A stretch of 64,000 nucleotides of DNA from an uncultured Chitinophagaceae bacterium (GTDB lineage Bacteria; Bacteroidota; Bacteroidia; Chitinophagales; Chitinophagaceae), in assembly GCA_937862815.1 (NCBI GenBank), contig CALMED010000007.1:142769-206768 (forward strand), read 5' to 3'. This document shows, one piece after another, positions 18,089-28,500 of the stretch. The notes beneath the pieces are model-generated. The model ran no database searches. It had not been told where the DNA came from and saw only the letters and a program-made list of their open reading frames with translations. Position 1 is the stretch's first letter; every line of letters begins with the position of its first letter. The position numbers were made by a program, and so were the translations under genes.

Positions 18089-20659
18089 TTATTTCGGCTC
18101 TACGGCCTGGGTGATGCGGTCGGCCAGGTCCTGGAGGTGCAGGCGGGTCATGGGGTCGGTCACCAGCGGCAGCCCGGTGCGGATGTCGTTCCGGATGGTA
18201 CGGAGTGTACCCCGCAACACAGAATAGGCATCGGTATTTTTGACATTAAGTGCCGGCCCTATCTGGATGGAAATACCACTGCTGAGCACCGGTACCGGTG
18301 CAGAGGAGGGCAACAGTGAAATCATGCGTTCCACAAAAAGTTTCTGGAGGTTCCGGCGGTAGATGTCCGTTGCTTTGCGGGCATACAGTTCGCCGAAAAT
18401 AGAGCGGCGCAGGTCGTCCATCATTTCCGTGGCCCGGTAGGCGTTGGCACCCTGCTGGGCTTCCATGGCAAAGAGTTTGTACAGGGTGGACGTACTTACG
18501 ATCCGGTTCAGTACCGACTCCTGGCGGGTGCCAATGGTGATCAGCGGGTTGTCGCCTGTCTTGTTCAACACGTCCGCTTCCAGCAACCAGGTGGGGGTGT
18601 TAAAGATCTGCTGGTTGAGGAATTGCATGGCCTCTTTCTGAATGCTTTTGGGGGTGTATTCGTACACCGGTCCTTCCTGTTCCCGCATGCGGGGTGTTTC
18701 ATAGATGCCCCCGATGTTTTTAGCCACATGGCCCAGGTAACGCCCAAACTGACCGGTTACCTGTCCGTACATCTCGCCCAGGCTTTCATAACTTTCGTTT
18801 GGCTGACGGGTCCATTTTACAAGGTTGGGTACGATGCGCTGCAGATTTTTAATCCCATAGAAACCAGCTTTCATGGCATTGTTGCCCAGGTCTTCGTTCT
18901 GGCTCCGGGGGTCATCGGGGTTGGTTTCGGTGCCAAACCAGAGACGTTTATTTTTCAGGCGTTCGGTGGTGAGTTGCTGGAGGTAGGGTACTTCTTCGGT
19001 GGCCGACTTAAACTGCGGCAGCCAGCGGTACCCCCATTCAATGGCCCACTTATCGTAATCCCCGATCCGGGCAAAAAGCCCCCCCCTGCTGATGTTGTCT
19101 TCCGGCTGGGCTACATAGTTGAAGCGGGCATAGTCCATGATGGAAGGCGTATGGCCGTTTGCTTCCACCCAGCGTTTGTTGCGCAAACTGTCAACCGGAA
19201 CGGTGGAGGAGGAACCGAAGTTGTGCCGTAATCCCAGGGTATGGCCCACTTCATGGGCTGCAACAAAGCGGATGAGCTCGCCCATGAGCGCATCGTCAAA
19301 TACCATTTTCCGGGCGCCCGTATCCACAGCGGCCGTCTGGATGAAATACCAGTTACGCAGCAACTGCATTACATTGTGGTACCAGTTGATGTGGCTTTCC
19401 AGGATCTGGCCGCTGCGGGGGTCGTGTACATTGGGTCCACTTGCATTCTGTACCGGCGAGGGTTTGTAAACGATGGCGCTGAAGCGGGCATCTTCCAGGC
19501 TCCAGGTGCTGTCTTCTGCAGGGGTGGGGGCCAGCTTGCCCATGATGGCATTTTTGAAGCCTGCTTTTTCAAACGCTACCTGCCAGTCGTTCACTCCCTG
19601 CATGAGGTAGGGCACCCATTTTTTGGGGGTGGCGGGGTCAATATAATAGACAATGGGTTGCTGGGGTTCCACCAATTCTCCCCGCAGGTATTTATCTACA
19701 TCCTCCGGTTTGGGTTCCAGCTTCCAGCGGACGGCCATTTCAATTTCCTTCACGCCCTGTGGGTTGGCATCAAAATCGGTATAACTGCGGGTGAAATAAC
19801 CCACCCTTGGATCAAAATAGCGGGGCCGGGCGGGTTTGGCCGGTAAAAGCAGCAGCGAACTGTTGAGGGTTAAGGTATACAGGCCACCGGCGGGGGCAGC
19901 GGCAAATGGATTGGAACCTCCACCGGTGGATGCGCTGCGGGCATAGGTTTTTACTGTTTTGATTTCGATGTTGATGGGGTAGGTGCGAACCGTTTCCACG
20001 TACGATTTGTCGGCCTGCTGGGTTCCCAGCTGGAAGCCGGACTTGGTGCGGCTGTTAAAGAATAACACATCGTTGTCGCCCGCGAGGTAATCGGTGAGCT
20101 CTATGACCGTTGAACGGGTACGTGTTACGGAGTCATTGCCGTACGACCGCACATCAAAGGCCTGCATGATGGGGGGCATGTTGGAGTTAACCACGGCCTG
20201 GTACATGCCGTTTTCATCCGTTCCCCGTTGGTCGTAGGAGATCCGTTTCAGGAAGACCTTGTTATTGGGTCCTTTTTCAAACCGGATCACGTTGTTGTTG
20301 ATGATGTCGCCTGCATAGCCCGAAAAGCCGTTGCTGAGACCGGCGGCCGCTTTGGAAATCCGGCTCACCACGAGGATGTCGCGGCCCATCAGAGAGTCCG
20401 GAATCTCAAAATACCACTTGTCATCAACCTTATGAACGGAGAACAGGCCTTTTTTGCTGATGGCTTTGTCGGTAATCACATCTTTATACGGCCGGGGGCC
20501 GGAGCGTTGGGCAGCAGGCGCCACGGGAGGAACCTGCTGTTGCGGGGTGCCGTTGACCGGTGAAGGTGCCGGTACCGGGGGGCGGTTTTGCGCAACGGTA
20601 ATACCCGCCAGGTACAGGCCGGCGGTTACCAGGAGCATGCGGGCGAACGTAACAATCAT
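18089..20659 (-). CDS. Secreted zinc metalloprotease (DUF5117/DUF5118 type)
   Basis: 856 residues. Signal peptide MIVTFARMLLVTAGLYLAG, a proline-rich linker, then the DUF5118-DUF5117 region and a metzincin catalytic domain with HEVGHTLGLRH at about residues 469-479 and the downstream Met-turn region SIMDYARFNYVAQPED. An extracytoplasmic protease; substrate unknown. The frame extends 77 residues upstream, but the Met at 20659 starts a clean signal peptide and was chosen. No C-terminal T9SS sorting domain is seen. Transcribed alone, convergent with the ABC permease. Confidence 0.88.
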   Translation of the reverse strand: MIVTFARMLLVTAGLYLAGITVAQNRPPVPAPSPVNGTPQQQVPPVAPAAQRSGPRPYKDVITDKAISKKGLFSVHKVDDKWYFEIPDSLMGRDILVVSRISKAAAGLSNGFSGYAGDIINNNVIRFEKGPNNKVFLKRISYDQRGTDENGMYQAVVNSNMPPIMQAFDVRSYGNDSVTRTRSTVIELTDYLAGDNDVLFFNSRTKSGFQLGTQQADKSYVETVRTYPINIEIKTVKTYARSASTGGGSNPFAAAPAGGLYTLTLNSSLLLLPAKPARPRYFDPRVGYFTRSYTDFDANPQGVKEIEMAVRWKLEPKPEDVDKYLRGELVEPQQPIVYYIDPATPKKWVPYLMQGVNDWQVAFEKAGFKNAIMGKLAPTPAEDSTWSLEDARFSAIVYKPSPVQNASGPNVHDPRSGQILESHINWYHNVMQLLRNWYFIQTAAVDTGARKMVFDDALMGELIRFVAAHEVGHTLGLRHNFGSSSTVPVDSLRNKRWVEANGHTPSIMDYARFNYVAQPEDNISRGGLFARIGDYDKWAIEWGYRWLPQFKSATEEVPYLQQLTTERLKNKRLWFGTETNPDDPRSQNEDLGNNAMKAGFYGIKNLQRIVPNLVKWTRQPNESYESLGEMYGQVTGQFGRYLGHVAKNIGGIYETPRMREQEGPVYEYTPKSIQKEAMQFLNQQIFNTPTWLLEADVLNKTGDNPLITIGTRQESVLNRIVSTSTLYKLFAMEAQQGANAYRATEMMDDLRRSIFGELYARKATDIYRRNLQKLFVERMISLLPSSAPVPVLSSGISIQIGPALNVKNTDAYSVLRGTLRTIRNDIRTGLPLVTDPMTRLHLQDLADRITQAVEPK

Positions 20660-20950
20660 GGAAGTGTTTAGATTTTCTGTGAATGAATAAACGTTTAAAC
20701 CACCAAAGTAAGAATCCCGGGCCTGATTTCGGGACGGGAAGGTATTTTTAATGATAAACGGCAGGTTTGCCGGCGGGGAGAATGCTTTAAAAAAATTAAA
20801 ACGGCTGGATTTGGTGAAAATAAATATTTCCCTAACTTGTGCCACCCCTGACAGGGAAAAAGGTTTCATTACCCAAACGATTTTTTTCATAGCATTGCGT
20901 CAAACTTTACCGTAAATACTTAAAAACAAAAACCTAAAAATTCAATTGTC

Positions 20951-21808
20951 ATGGCTGAAACAAAACCAACTGCAGCAAAGGCAGCTACTTCGGTTCAACC
21001 CAAAAAAACCAGCAACATGGTGTCGTGGATTGCTCCCATTGTGTGTGTGCTCATCGGCTATCTGATCTGGCGCTTTATCCTCGGAAATCCCTCTGGTTTC
21101 AAAGAGCCCGATACAACCGGTGCCTGGTTCTGGCCCACACACAAAAAGCCCCTTACTCCGCTGAACCGTGTTTACGAAGGCGGTATCGTGGTTCCCTTCC
21201 TCATTGGTTTGTTCCTGATGGTGTTCGCTTTCTCTATTGAGCGCTACCTTACGATCCGCAAGGCCCTGGGTACCGGCAGCGCATCCGACTTTGTGCGCAA
21301 CGTTCAATTCCACCTGGCCAATAAGAACATTGAAGCTGCCATGGCTGCCTGTGATAAGCAGAAAGGCTCTGTTGCCAATGTGATGAAAGCCGGTTTGCGC
21401 AAATACAAGGCCATGACCGAAGAGGCTGGATTGGATACAGACCAGAAAGTACTGGCCATCCAAAAAGAAGTGGAGGAAGCTACCGCGCTCGAGCTGCCCA
21501 TGCTGCAGCAGAACATGGTATTCCTTTCCACACTTACTTCGCTCGGTACACTGATAGCCCTGCTGGGTACGGTAATGGGAATGATCCGTTCCTTCGCGGC
21601 CCTGGGTGATGAAGGTGCCGGAGGCGACGCTTCGCAGCTGGCCGTTGGTATCTCGGAAGCCCTGTACAACACCGCCCTGGGTATTGCCACTTCTTCCTTT
21701 GCCCTGATCATGTACAATGTGTTTACCACCAAGATCGACTCTATTACGTACGGCATTGATGAATCAAGCTTTACGCTTACGCAAAGCTTTGCTTCTTTGT
21801 ACAAATAA
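20951..21808 (+). CDS. exbB: MotA/TolQ/ExbB proton channel protein
   Basis: 285 residues. Variable N-terminus with one helix, then the ExbB core: a helix near residue 75 followed by FSIERYLTIRKA, and two C-terminal helices with LTSLGTLIALLGTVMGMIRSF and ALYNTALGIATSSFALIMYN. With ExbD it uses the proton gradient to drive TonB-dependent outer-membrane uptake. First gene of a four-gene set with two exbD and tonB. The region upstream (20660-20950) has no other gene. Confidence 0.93.
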   Translation: MAETKPTAAKAATSVQPKKTSNMVSWIAPIVCVLIGYLIWRFILGNPSGFKEPDTTGAWFWPTHKKPLTPLNRVYEGGIVVPFLIGLFLMVFAFSIERYLTIRKALGTGSASDFVRNVQFHLANKNIEAAMAACDKQKGSVANVMKAGLRKYKAMTEEAGLDTDQKVLAIQKEVEEATALELPMLQQNMVFLSTLTSLGTLIALLGTVMGMIRSFAALGDEGAGGDASQLAVGISEALYNTALGIATSSFALIMYNVFTTKIDSITYGIDESSFTLTQSFASLYK

Positions 21809-21868
21809 GCCAGCGGAAATCTGTGGAACTGCATTGTTATTGCATCTAAGGACTTTAAATGATCATAC

Positions 21869-22537
21869 ATGCCTAAATTACAAATACAGAAAAAGAGTAC
21901 CTGGGTGGATATGACCGCGTTCGTGGACGTAGCCTTCCTGATCCTGGCCTTTTTCATGCTGGCAACCAAATTCAAGCCCCCGGAATTGGTCAGTATTCAA
22001 AACCCCAAATCCGTTTCTTCTGAGAATGTGGCTGAAAAGGATGTCTTTAAAATTACATTCGACAAAGAAGGCCGCACGTTCATCAGTTTCAGTACAGATG
22101 AGGATTCCAAGGAAAGGGTCTCCAATATGCTGGAGGTGTTGAAGAATCAGAAAGGTCTTACCCTGACCAACGAAGAACGTGCCACCTTCCTGCGCTTTGG
22201 TATTTCCGGTATCGGTGTTCCCTTCTCCAAGCTTAAATCGCTGCTGGCCCTCAGCGACGACGAATACAAGGCGTTCAAGCAGCCCGGTATTCCCATCGAT
22301 TCGGCCAATAACGAACTGGATGGATGGATCAATGCCCTGCTCACCGGCAGCGGCGGACGCCGCCCGGCCAACGTGATGCTGAACGGAGACAACGCTGCCA
22401 AATACCCGGAGTTTAAAAACATCCTGGCGGCCTTTAAAAAGAACGGGGTTTTCTCCTTCAAGCTGATCACTTCGATGGAGCCTGTTCCGGCCGGAACTCC
22501 CTTGTATAAGTCACAGGGGCAACAGATCAAAGAGTAA
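21869..22537 (+). CDS. exbD: ExbD/TolR biopolymer transport protein 1
   Basis: 222 residues. One N-terminal membrane helix preceded by WVDMTAFVDVAFLILAFFML with the conserved Asp that carries protons, then a periplasmic domain. It has an insertion of about 60 residues compared with ordinary ExbD. It lies 60 bp after exbB. Two different ExbD genes side by side are typical of Bacteroidota Ton clusters and may form heteromers. Confidence 0.92.
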   Translation: MPKLQIQKKSTWVDMTAFVDVAFLILAFFMLATKFKPPELVSIQNPKSVSSENVAEKDVFKITFDKEGRTFISFSTDEDSKERVSNMLEVLKNQKGLTLTNEERATFLRFGISGIGVPFSKLKSLLALSDDEYKAFKQPGIPIDSANNELDGWINALLTGSGGRRPANVMLNGDNAAKYPEFKNILAAFKKNGVFSFKLITSMEPVPAGTPLYKSQGQQIKE

Positions 22538-22568
22538 ATGCATTGTAAACTTTAAAAAAAATCAGGCT

Positions 22569-23111
22569 ATGGGAGCAGATGTAGATAGCGGCTCACAGGA
22601 CCATGGTAAGAAAGGCCCGGGCGTCAAGAAACAGAAAAAGGTACCCGTACGGGTGGACATGACCCCCATGGTGGACCTGGGTTTCCTGTTGATTACGTTC
22701 TTCATTTTCACCACCACCATGAGTTCGCCCAAGGCGTTCAACCTGAAAGTGCCCGATGATACGGCCAAGCAGGAAGAACAGACCGAGGCAAAGGCTTCGG
22801 GCGCCTTCACCGTATTGCTGAGCAAGGAAAACCGGATCTTTTATTACGAGGGGCAACTCCAGTCAGACGGATCCAACTTTAAGTCCACCAACTTCAAGGA
22901 GTTCCGTTCCGTTCTTCTCGATAAAAAAGCCCGGACACCCGAAAAAGATCTCGTGGTGATCATCAAGCCCAACGAAGAAGCCGAGTATAAAAACCTGGTA
23001 GACGTGTTGGATGAGATGACCATCTGCGAAATCAAGCGGTATGCAATGGTGGAAATTTCCCAGGGTGAAAAAGACCTGATCAGCGTATCGGAGGGGGCCT
23101 CCGGAAAGTAA
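22569..23111 (+). CDS. exbD: ExbD/TolR biopolymer transport protein 2
   Basis: 180 residues. Basic cytoplasmic N-terminus with VRVDMTPMVDLGFLLITFFIF, again holding the proton-carrying Asp in a single helix, then a periplasmic domain of the ExbD fold. Separated by 31 bp from exbD1 and 49 bp from tonB. Confidence 0.93.
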   Translation: MGADVDSGSQDHGKKGPGVKKQKKVPVRVDMTPMVDLGFLLITFFIFTTTMSSPKAFNLKVPDDTAKQEEQTEAKASGAFTVLLSKENRIFYYEGQLQSDGSNFKSTNFKEFRSVLLDKKARTPEKDLVVIIKPNEEAEYKNLVDVLDEMTICEIKRYAMVEISQGEKDLISVSEGASGK

Positions 23112-23160
23112 CTCCGGTATGTAATTGCAACAGTTATTGCATCTTTAAATAAAACGCTTT

Positions 23161-23985
23161 ATGGACGTTAATAAGATTCTGAAGTCAGATTTCCTTGACC
23201 TGCTCTTCGACGAACGTAACAAAGAGTACGGCGCGTATGAGTTGCGCAGGAATTACCACCGTCGTCTGAAGATTGCGTTGGGCATCACAGCCGCCTTCGC
23301 CCTCCTGGTGTTTACCATGGCATTCGTCAGCCAGAATGCCGCCAAAAATGCCAAAAACAAGGTAAAAGTGCAAGATGTGGAGCTGAGCGATATCAAGCAG
23401 GAAGAGGAAATGAAGATTGAACCTCCCCCGCCACCTCCGCCCCCCGCACCGGAGCCGCCCAAAATTGAGATCACCAAGTTCACCCCTCCCAAAATTGTGG
23501 AAGATGAAAAATTCCAGGAAAAGAACGAGGTAAAAGAACAGGAGCAGATCACCAACGTGGGTAAAATTGACCAGGAAGGGATCAAGGATCCTGAGGTGGT
23601 GAACCCCCCCAAAGTGGAGCAGGAATCCAAAGTGGTGGAAGCACCCCGCGAAGATCCCAACCAGATCTTCACCAAAGTGGAAGTGGAAGCCCAGTTTCCC
23701 GGTGGTGAAGAGAAATGGAACAAGTACGTGTACAACGAAATCATGAAGCGGATTGACGACCTGGTGGACGATGGCCAGGCCGGAACCGTGGAAGTGCAGT
23801 TCATTGTGGACCGTGAAGGAAACGTGAGCGACGTACAGGCCCTGAATATGAAGGGATCGGTACTGGCCCGTGTTGCCACCGATGCCATCAAGAAAGGACC
23901 CAAGTGGATCCCTGCCATCCAGAACGGCCGCCAGGTGAAGGCATACCGCCGCCAGAAGGTAACCTTCCGCCTGCCCGATGAATAA
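23161..23985 (+). CDS. tonB: Energy transducer TonB
   Basis: 274 residues. Cytoplasmic start with the Bacteroidota-specific LLFDERNKEYGAYELRRNYH, one membrane helix at about 40-60, a proline-rich periplasmic spacer (PPPPPPPPAPEPP) plus acidic/basic linker, and a C-terminal TonB domain (VEVQFIVDREGNVSDVQ...GRQVKAYRRQKVTFRLPDE). Transfers energy from ExbBD to outer-membrane receptors. Last gene of the unit; terminator follows. Confidence 0.95.
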   Translation: MDVNKILKSDFLDLLFDERNKEYGAYELRRNYHRRLKIALGITAAFALLVFTMAFVSQNAAKNAKNKVKVQDVELSDIKQEEEMKIEPPPPPPPPAPEPPKIEITKFTPPKIVEDEKFQEKNEVKEQEQITNVGKIDQEGIKDPEVVNPPKVEQESKVVEAPREDPNQIFTKVEVEAQFPGGEEKWNKYVYNEIMKRIDDLVDDGQAGTVEVQFIVDREGNVSDVQALNMKGSVLARVATDAIKKGPKWIPAIQNGRQVKAYRRQKVTFRLPDE

Positions 23986-24017
23986 GACCTTTATCAAGAA
24001 GGAATATACAAGCAACC

Positions 24018-24050
24018 ATCCCCATCGGATCTCCGGTGGGGATATTTTTT
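24018..24050 (+). terminator. Terminator after tonB
   Basis: ATCCCCATCGG pairs with CCGGTGGGGAT (one G-T pair) around a short loop and runs into TATTTTTT. Confidence 0.85.
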
Positions 24051-24118
24051 GGTGGCAACAGAAAGCATTGCCTGCCCTCGTCCGTTAATTCCACCCCCCG
24101 GTAATCCGGTGCAAGAGG

Positions 24119-24126
24119 TACCTTTG
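24119..24126 (+). promoter_or_regulatory. Promoter -7 box of mnmE, nearly leaderless
   Basis: TACCTTTG fits TAnnTTTG and ends 4 bp before the ATG at 24131, so transcription would start at or just inside the start codon. No Shine-Dalgarno is possible; -33 not obvious. Confidence 0.55.
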
Positions 24127-24130
24127 CAAC

Positions 24131-25510
24131 ATGTTGGGTAAACTGACCGGATGGGACGATACCATTGTTGCACTGGCCACACCGCACGGCGTTGGTGCGA
24201 TCGGTGTCATTCGTGTAAGTGGTGGCAGGGCCATCGACATCATCAATAAATTATTCCCGGCAAAAGATCTGCACAAACAAGGTTCACACACGCTGCATGT
24301 AGGACTTCTTAAAGAAGGGGAGAAGGTCTTGGATGAAGTGGTACTGGCGCTCTTTAAAAACCCCCGAAGCTATACCGGCGAGGATGTGGTGGAAATCAGT
24401 TGCCATGGGTCGCCGTTTATACAGGAGCAGGTTATTCATGCTGTTTTAGCCAAAGGCGCCCGGCTGGCAAAACCCGGTGAATTCACACAACGGGCATTTC
24501 TCAAGGGTAAACTTGATCTCACCCAGGCCGAAGCCGTAGCTGATCTGATTGCCAGTAACACCGAAGCCAGCCGCAACACCGCGTTGCACAGTATCCGGGG
24601 AGGTTTCTCCACCGTATTAAAGGAACTCCGGGAACAACTCATCAGCTTTTCCGCTCTCATTGAACTGGAACTCGATTTTTCGCAGGAGGACGTGGAGTTT
24701 GCAGACCGGCGCAGCTTCTACGCGCTGGTGGACAGCGCCCGTACAACCGTAACGGAACTGCTGCAATCGTTTCAACTGGGCAACGTCATCAAAAACGGCG
24801 TGCAGGTGGCCATTGTGGGCAAGCCCAATGCCGGAAAATCCACCCTGCTCAATACCCTGCTGAACGAGAACCGCGCCATCGTGAGCGAGATCGCCGGCAC
24901 CACCCGCGATACCATCGAAGAAGTGCTCAACATCAACGGTATTCTCTTCCGGCTCATTGATACCGCCGGTATTCGCGAAAGCGGTGATGTAATTGAGAGC
25001 ATCGGGGTGGAAAAAAGCCGTGAAAAAATGCGCTCGGCCGACCTGGTCCTTTATTTGTTCGACGCGCTCACCGAAACGCAGGCCGGCCTCGAAGCCGCGC
25101 TGCTGGAAGTGCAGGCGCTCAACAAGCCCTACCTGGCGGTGGGCAACAAGACCGATGCCCTGGGTGAAACAGCCGCACAGGAAAAATTTGCCGGCGACGG
25201 GGTGCTGTTTATTTCTGCCCGCGAAGGATTGCGGGTGGATCTGCTCAAACAACGCATGGCCGACCGCGTGGTGCAGGGGTCTGTGCAGACGGAGAGCACC
25301 ATCGTCACCAACGCCCGGCACTACCAGGCGCTGCAGGAAGTACAGCGCTCACTGGCCGATATCCGGGCCGGTCTGGATAACCAGCTGCCCGGCGATCTGC
25401 TGGCCCTCGATATCCGCCGCTGCCTCCACTTCCTGGGCGAGATCACCGGCGAAATCACCAACGAAGACCGGCTGGATTACATTTTCAGTAAATTCTGCAT
25501 TGGAAAGTAA
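24131..25510 (+). CDS. mnmE: tRNA modification GTPase MnmE
   Basis: 459 residues. With MnmG it modifies the wobble uridine (cmnm5U) of certain tRNAs. N-terminal tetrahydrofolate-binding domain starting DTIVALATPHGVGAIGVIRVS, helical domain, inserted G-domain with G1 GKPNAGKST, G3 DTAGIRE and NKTD, and the C-terminal CIGK whose Cys is the conserved last-residue motif. Complete. Monocistronic, with its own promoter box. Confidence 0.97.
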   Translation: MLGKLTGWDDTIVALATPHGVGAIGVIRVSGGRAIDIINKLFPAKDLHKQGSHTLHVGLLKEGEKVLDEVVLALFKNPRSYTGEDVVEISCHGSPFIQEQVIHAVLAKGARLAKPGEFTQRAFLKGKLDLTQAEAVADLIASNTEASRNTALHSIRGGFSTVLKELREQLISFSALIELELDFSQEDVEFADRRSFYALVDSARTTVTELLQSFQLGNVIKNGVQVAIVGKPNAGKSTLLNTLLNENRAIVSEIAGTTRDTIEEVLNINGILFRLIDTAGIRESGDVIESIGVEKSREKMRSADLVLYLFDALTETQAGLEAALLEVQALNKPYLAVGNKTDALGETAAQEKFAGDGVLFISAREGLRVDLLKQRMADRVVQGSVQTESTIVTNARHYQALQEVQRSLADIRAGLDNQLPGDLLALDIRRCLHFLGEITGEITNEDRLDYIFSKFCIGK

Positions 25511-25537
25511 CGATCTCCCCTTTGTGTTGTAAGCCGC

Positions 25538-28500
25538 CTACCGTATCAGGCTGAAGGTATTCCTGAACAGCTCGATGTTGTTCTCTTCGCATTCAATCTC
25601 AATGGTGTACACATACACACCCGGTGGCAGGGGCATACCCCGCTGCGTACCATCCCACCCCTTGCTGCGATCCGTCACCGGCAGGTTCAGTTGCTCGTAC
25701 ACCAGTTCCCCCCAGCGGTTGAAGATGCGCATGGAGCGGATCACGCTGTAACCTATGCCGGACGGCATGAACCGGTCGTTCAGCCCGTCGTTGTTAGGCG
25801 TAAACGCGTTGGGGATGTAAATTTTCGATTTATTGCACAACACCACTACTTCCGTGGTGGAGCTGTTTACGCAGGTATTTGAATCCACCACATTCACCCG
25901 GTAAAGGGTGGTGAAAGGAGGATCTGCTACCGGTCGCGGACAACCGCTGCAGTTGAGCGTGGCGGCGGGTGTCCAGCTGTACGACCGGATGCCCGTTGAG
26001 AAGCTTGCCGGCAGCACGATGGGTACACCCGCCTGCGTAACAACGGAGGGGGGCAGGGTAATCACCGGCAACGGGTGCACCCGGAAGGAACGGTTCACCG
26101 TATCGGCACAGCCGCTGCCATTGGTTACGATAACCTGCATGGTATAATTGCCGGCTGCCGTATAGGCGAGTGGGGGAGGCGCCTGCACAGTGGCTGCTGC
26201 TCCGTTGGCCAGTGTCCAGTTCCACCGGAGCGTGGCGGTGTCGTTGCGCAGGAGAATACCGGTGTGCCGGGCCGATTCATTGACGCAGATCGCTGCAGGA
26301 CCGGTAATGTCGGCAACCGGGCTGTTCACCACCTTCACCCGGTTGGGTAACAGGAAACTGTCGCGGCAGCCCGCCTGCGATTCAACGGTCAGGGAAACGG
26401 TGTAGTTACCAGCCGACCTGTATACATGTGTTGCATCAAATGTGCCGGCTGCAGCGCCGTCGCCAAAATTCCAGTTGCTGAAGGTGATGGGGGCGGAAGC
26501 GGTGGAGAGGTTGGAAAACTGTACCCGCCCGCTGTCGCAGAACAGGTCCGGCCCGGGCGTGAATCCGGCCCGGATGTCGTGCGTGATGATGCGGTCACTT
26601 GATAGAATAAACTGGCAGCCGGCCGGGTCGGTAAGGATCAGCTTGGGCTGAAACGTACCTGCGTTGGTATACGTGTGCGTGATAGTGGGTGAAATGGCGG
26701 ACAGTATGGTTCCGTCGCCCAGGTCCCAGATATAGGTATACGGATTGGTGGTGTTCACCCTCAATGTTACCGGAACGGGAACGCAGTTGATGGGAGGGGG
26801 TAATTGAATCCGCAAACCAGCCGTGTCGTACACGAAAATATTCGCGTAGCTGGTATCGGAACAACCGCCGTTGTTGAATGCGGTCAGACTCACCCGGTAC
26901 ATGCCCGGAAAATTATAGGAGTGGGCCGGGGCCGGCAGGTTGGCCGTACTGCCATCGCCAAAATCCCACAGCAGCGAATCGGCGAACTGCGACTGATTTT
27001 CAAATTCCACCAGGAAGGGGGCGCAGGCGCTGGCGGTGTCGCTGAGAGTAAAAGCGGATACCGGGTTTGTAACGCGGATGTACTGTGTACGGACGAGTGT
27101 ATCCCTGCACAACAGGTTGTCAACAGCGGTGAGTGTAACGGTGTACAGTCCGGCATTCACATAGGCATGTGCCGGGCTGCCCTGTTGCGAGGTGGTGCCG
27201 TCGCCGAAGTTCCACGAAAAGCCTAGACCGTTGCCAGTAGATATATTGCTGAACTGAATGGCCGTTGCCGGGCACACCACGGTGTCGCTGGCCGCAAAGG
27301 CAGCCTGCGGCGCGGAAATAAACACCAGGTTGGGAACAAGCAGGGTATCGGAACACTGCGAGGCATCGGTAACGATCAGCCGCACACTATAAGTGCCGGG
27401 CTGGAGATACCGGTGCTCAAACGGCGGGGCACTGTAGGTTCGCGTGGTGCCATCGCCGAAGTTCCAGTTCCAGGAAGACAGGGCATTTGTTCCGTCGGAG
27501 GTGGACGCGTCATTGAATGTTACCAGGTGGTTTCTGCACCCGTTATTATCGGGAGCCGTAAAGGCGGCTTTGGGTCCACGGATGGTTACCGGGTTGGTGC
27601 GGGAAAGCGTATCGCGGCAGCCATTGATGTTGGTAATGACCAGCTGCACCGTATATAAACCGGCCGTATCGTACGCATGATTAACAACGGGCAGGTTGCT
27701 GGCCGTGTTACCATCGCCAAAGAGCCACTGGTAACTGCTGATAAACGCGGTGTTGGCGTTGAGCAGCGAAAACGTAACTGGTGTGCTGTGGCAGGCCGAT
27801 TGCGTGGATACCCCGATGGATTCTGTGGGCACTGCTACCCGCACGTCCCGCCTGATCTCGTGTGAACAGGTATCGTTGAAAACCGTCAGGCTAACGGTAT
27901 ATATGCCCGAACTGCCGTAGGTGTGTACGGGATTTTGCTGCGTGGAAGTATTCCCGTCGCCAAAATCCCAGCGCCAGGCTGTTGCACCGATGGAACTGTC
28001 TTTGAAGAAATAAGTTTGCCGGTTGTTGCAGTTCACCGAATCGCGGAAGCGGGCAACGGGCGGCAGGATGTAAAGCAGTTTTTCTTTTGTAAGGGTATCA
28101 CCGCACCCGTTGTTGATGGCGATCAGCTGAATGTCAAAAAATCCTGTGTCAATGTATTGATAAGTTGGGTTGGTCTGCGAAGAAGTTCCTCCATCGCCGA
28201 AAAACCAGATGAACTGCGAACCGGCCGGGGTGGACGTGTTGGTAAACAGGATGGGTGAACCGGCGCAGGATTGCAGCGGTGCCGCCGTGAATCCCAGTGT
28301 AGGTTTACTGCCCACACGCACGGCATTGGTGACGATGGCCGTATCGGCGCAGTTGTTATCGAAAACGGCTACCAGTCTTACGGTATACGTGCCTTGTACT
28401 GCATAGGTATGGGATGGGTTGGGCGCGGTGGAGGTGTTGCCATCCCCAAAATCCCACAGGTACGACTGCACCGGTACCGCGGGTGTTACAGTGGCCGTAA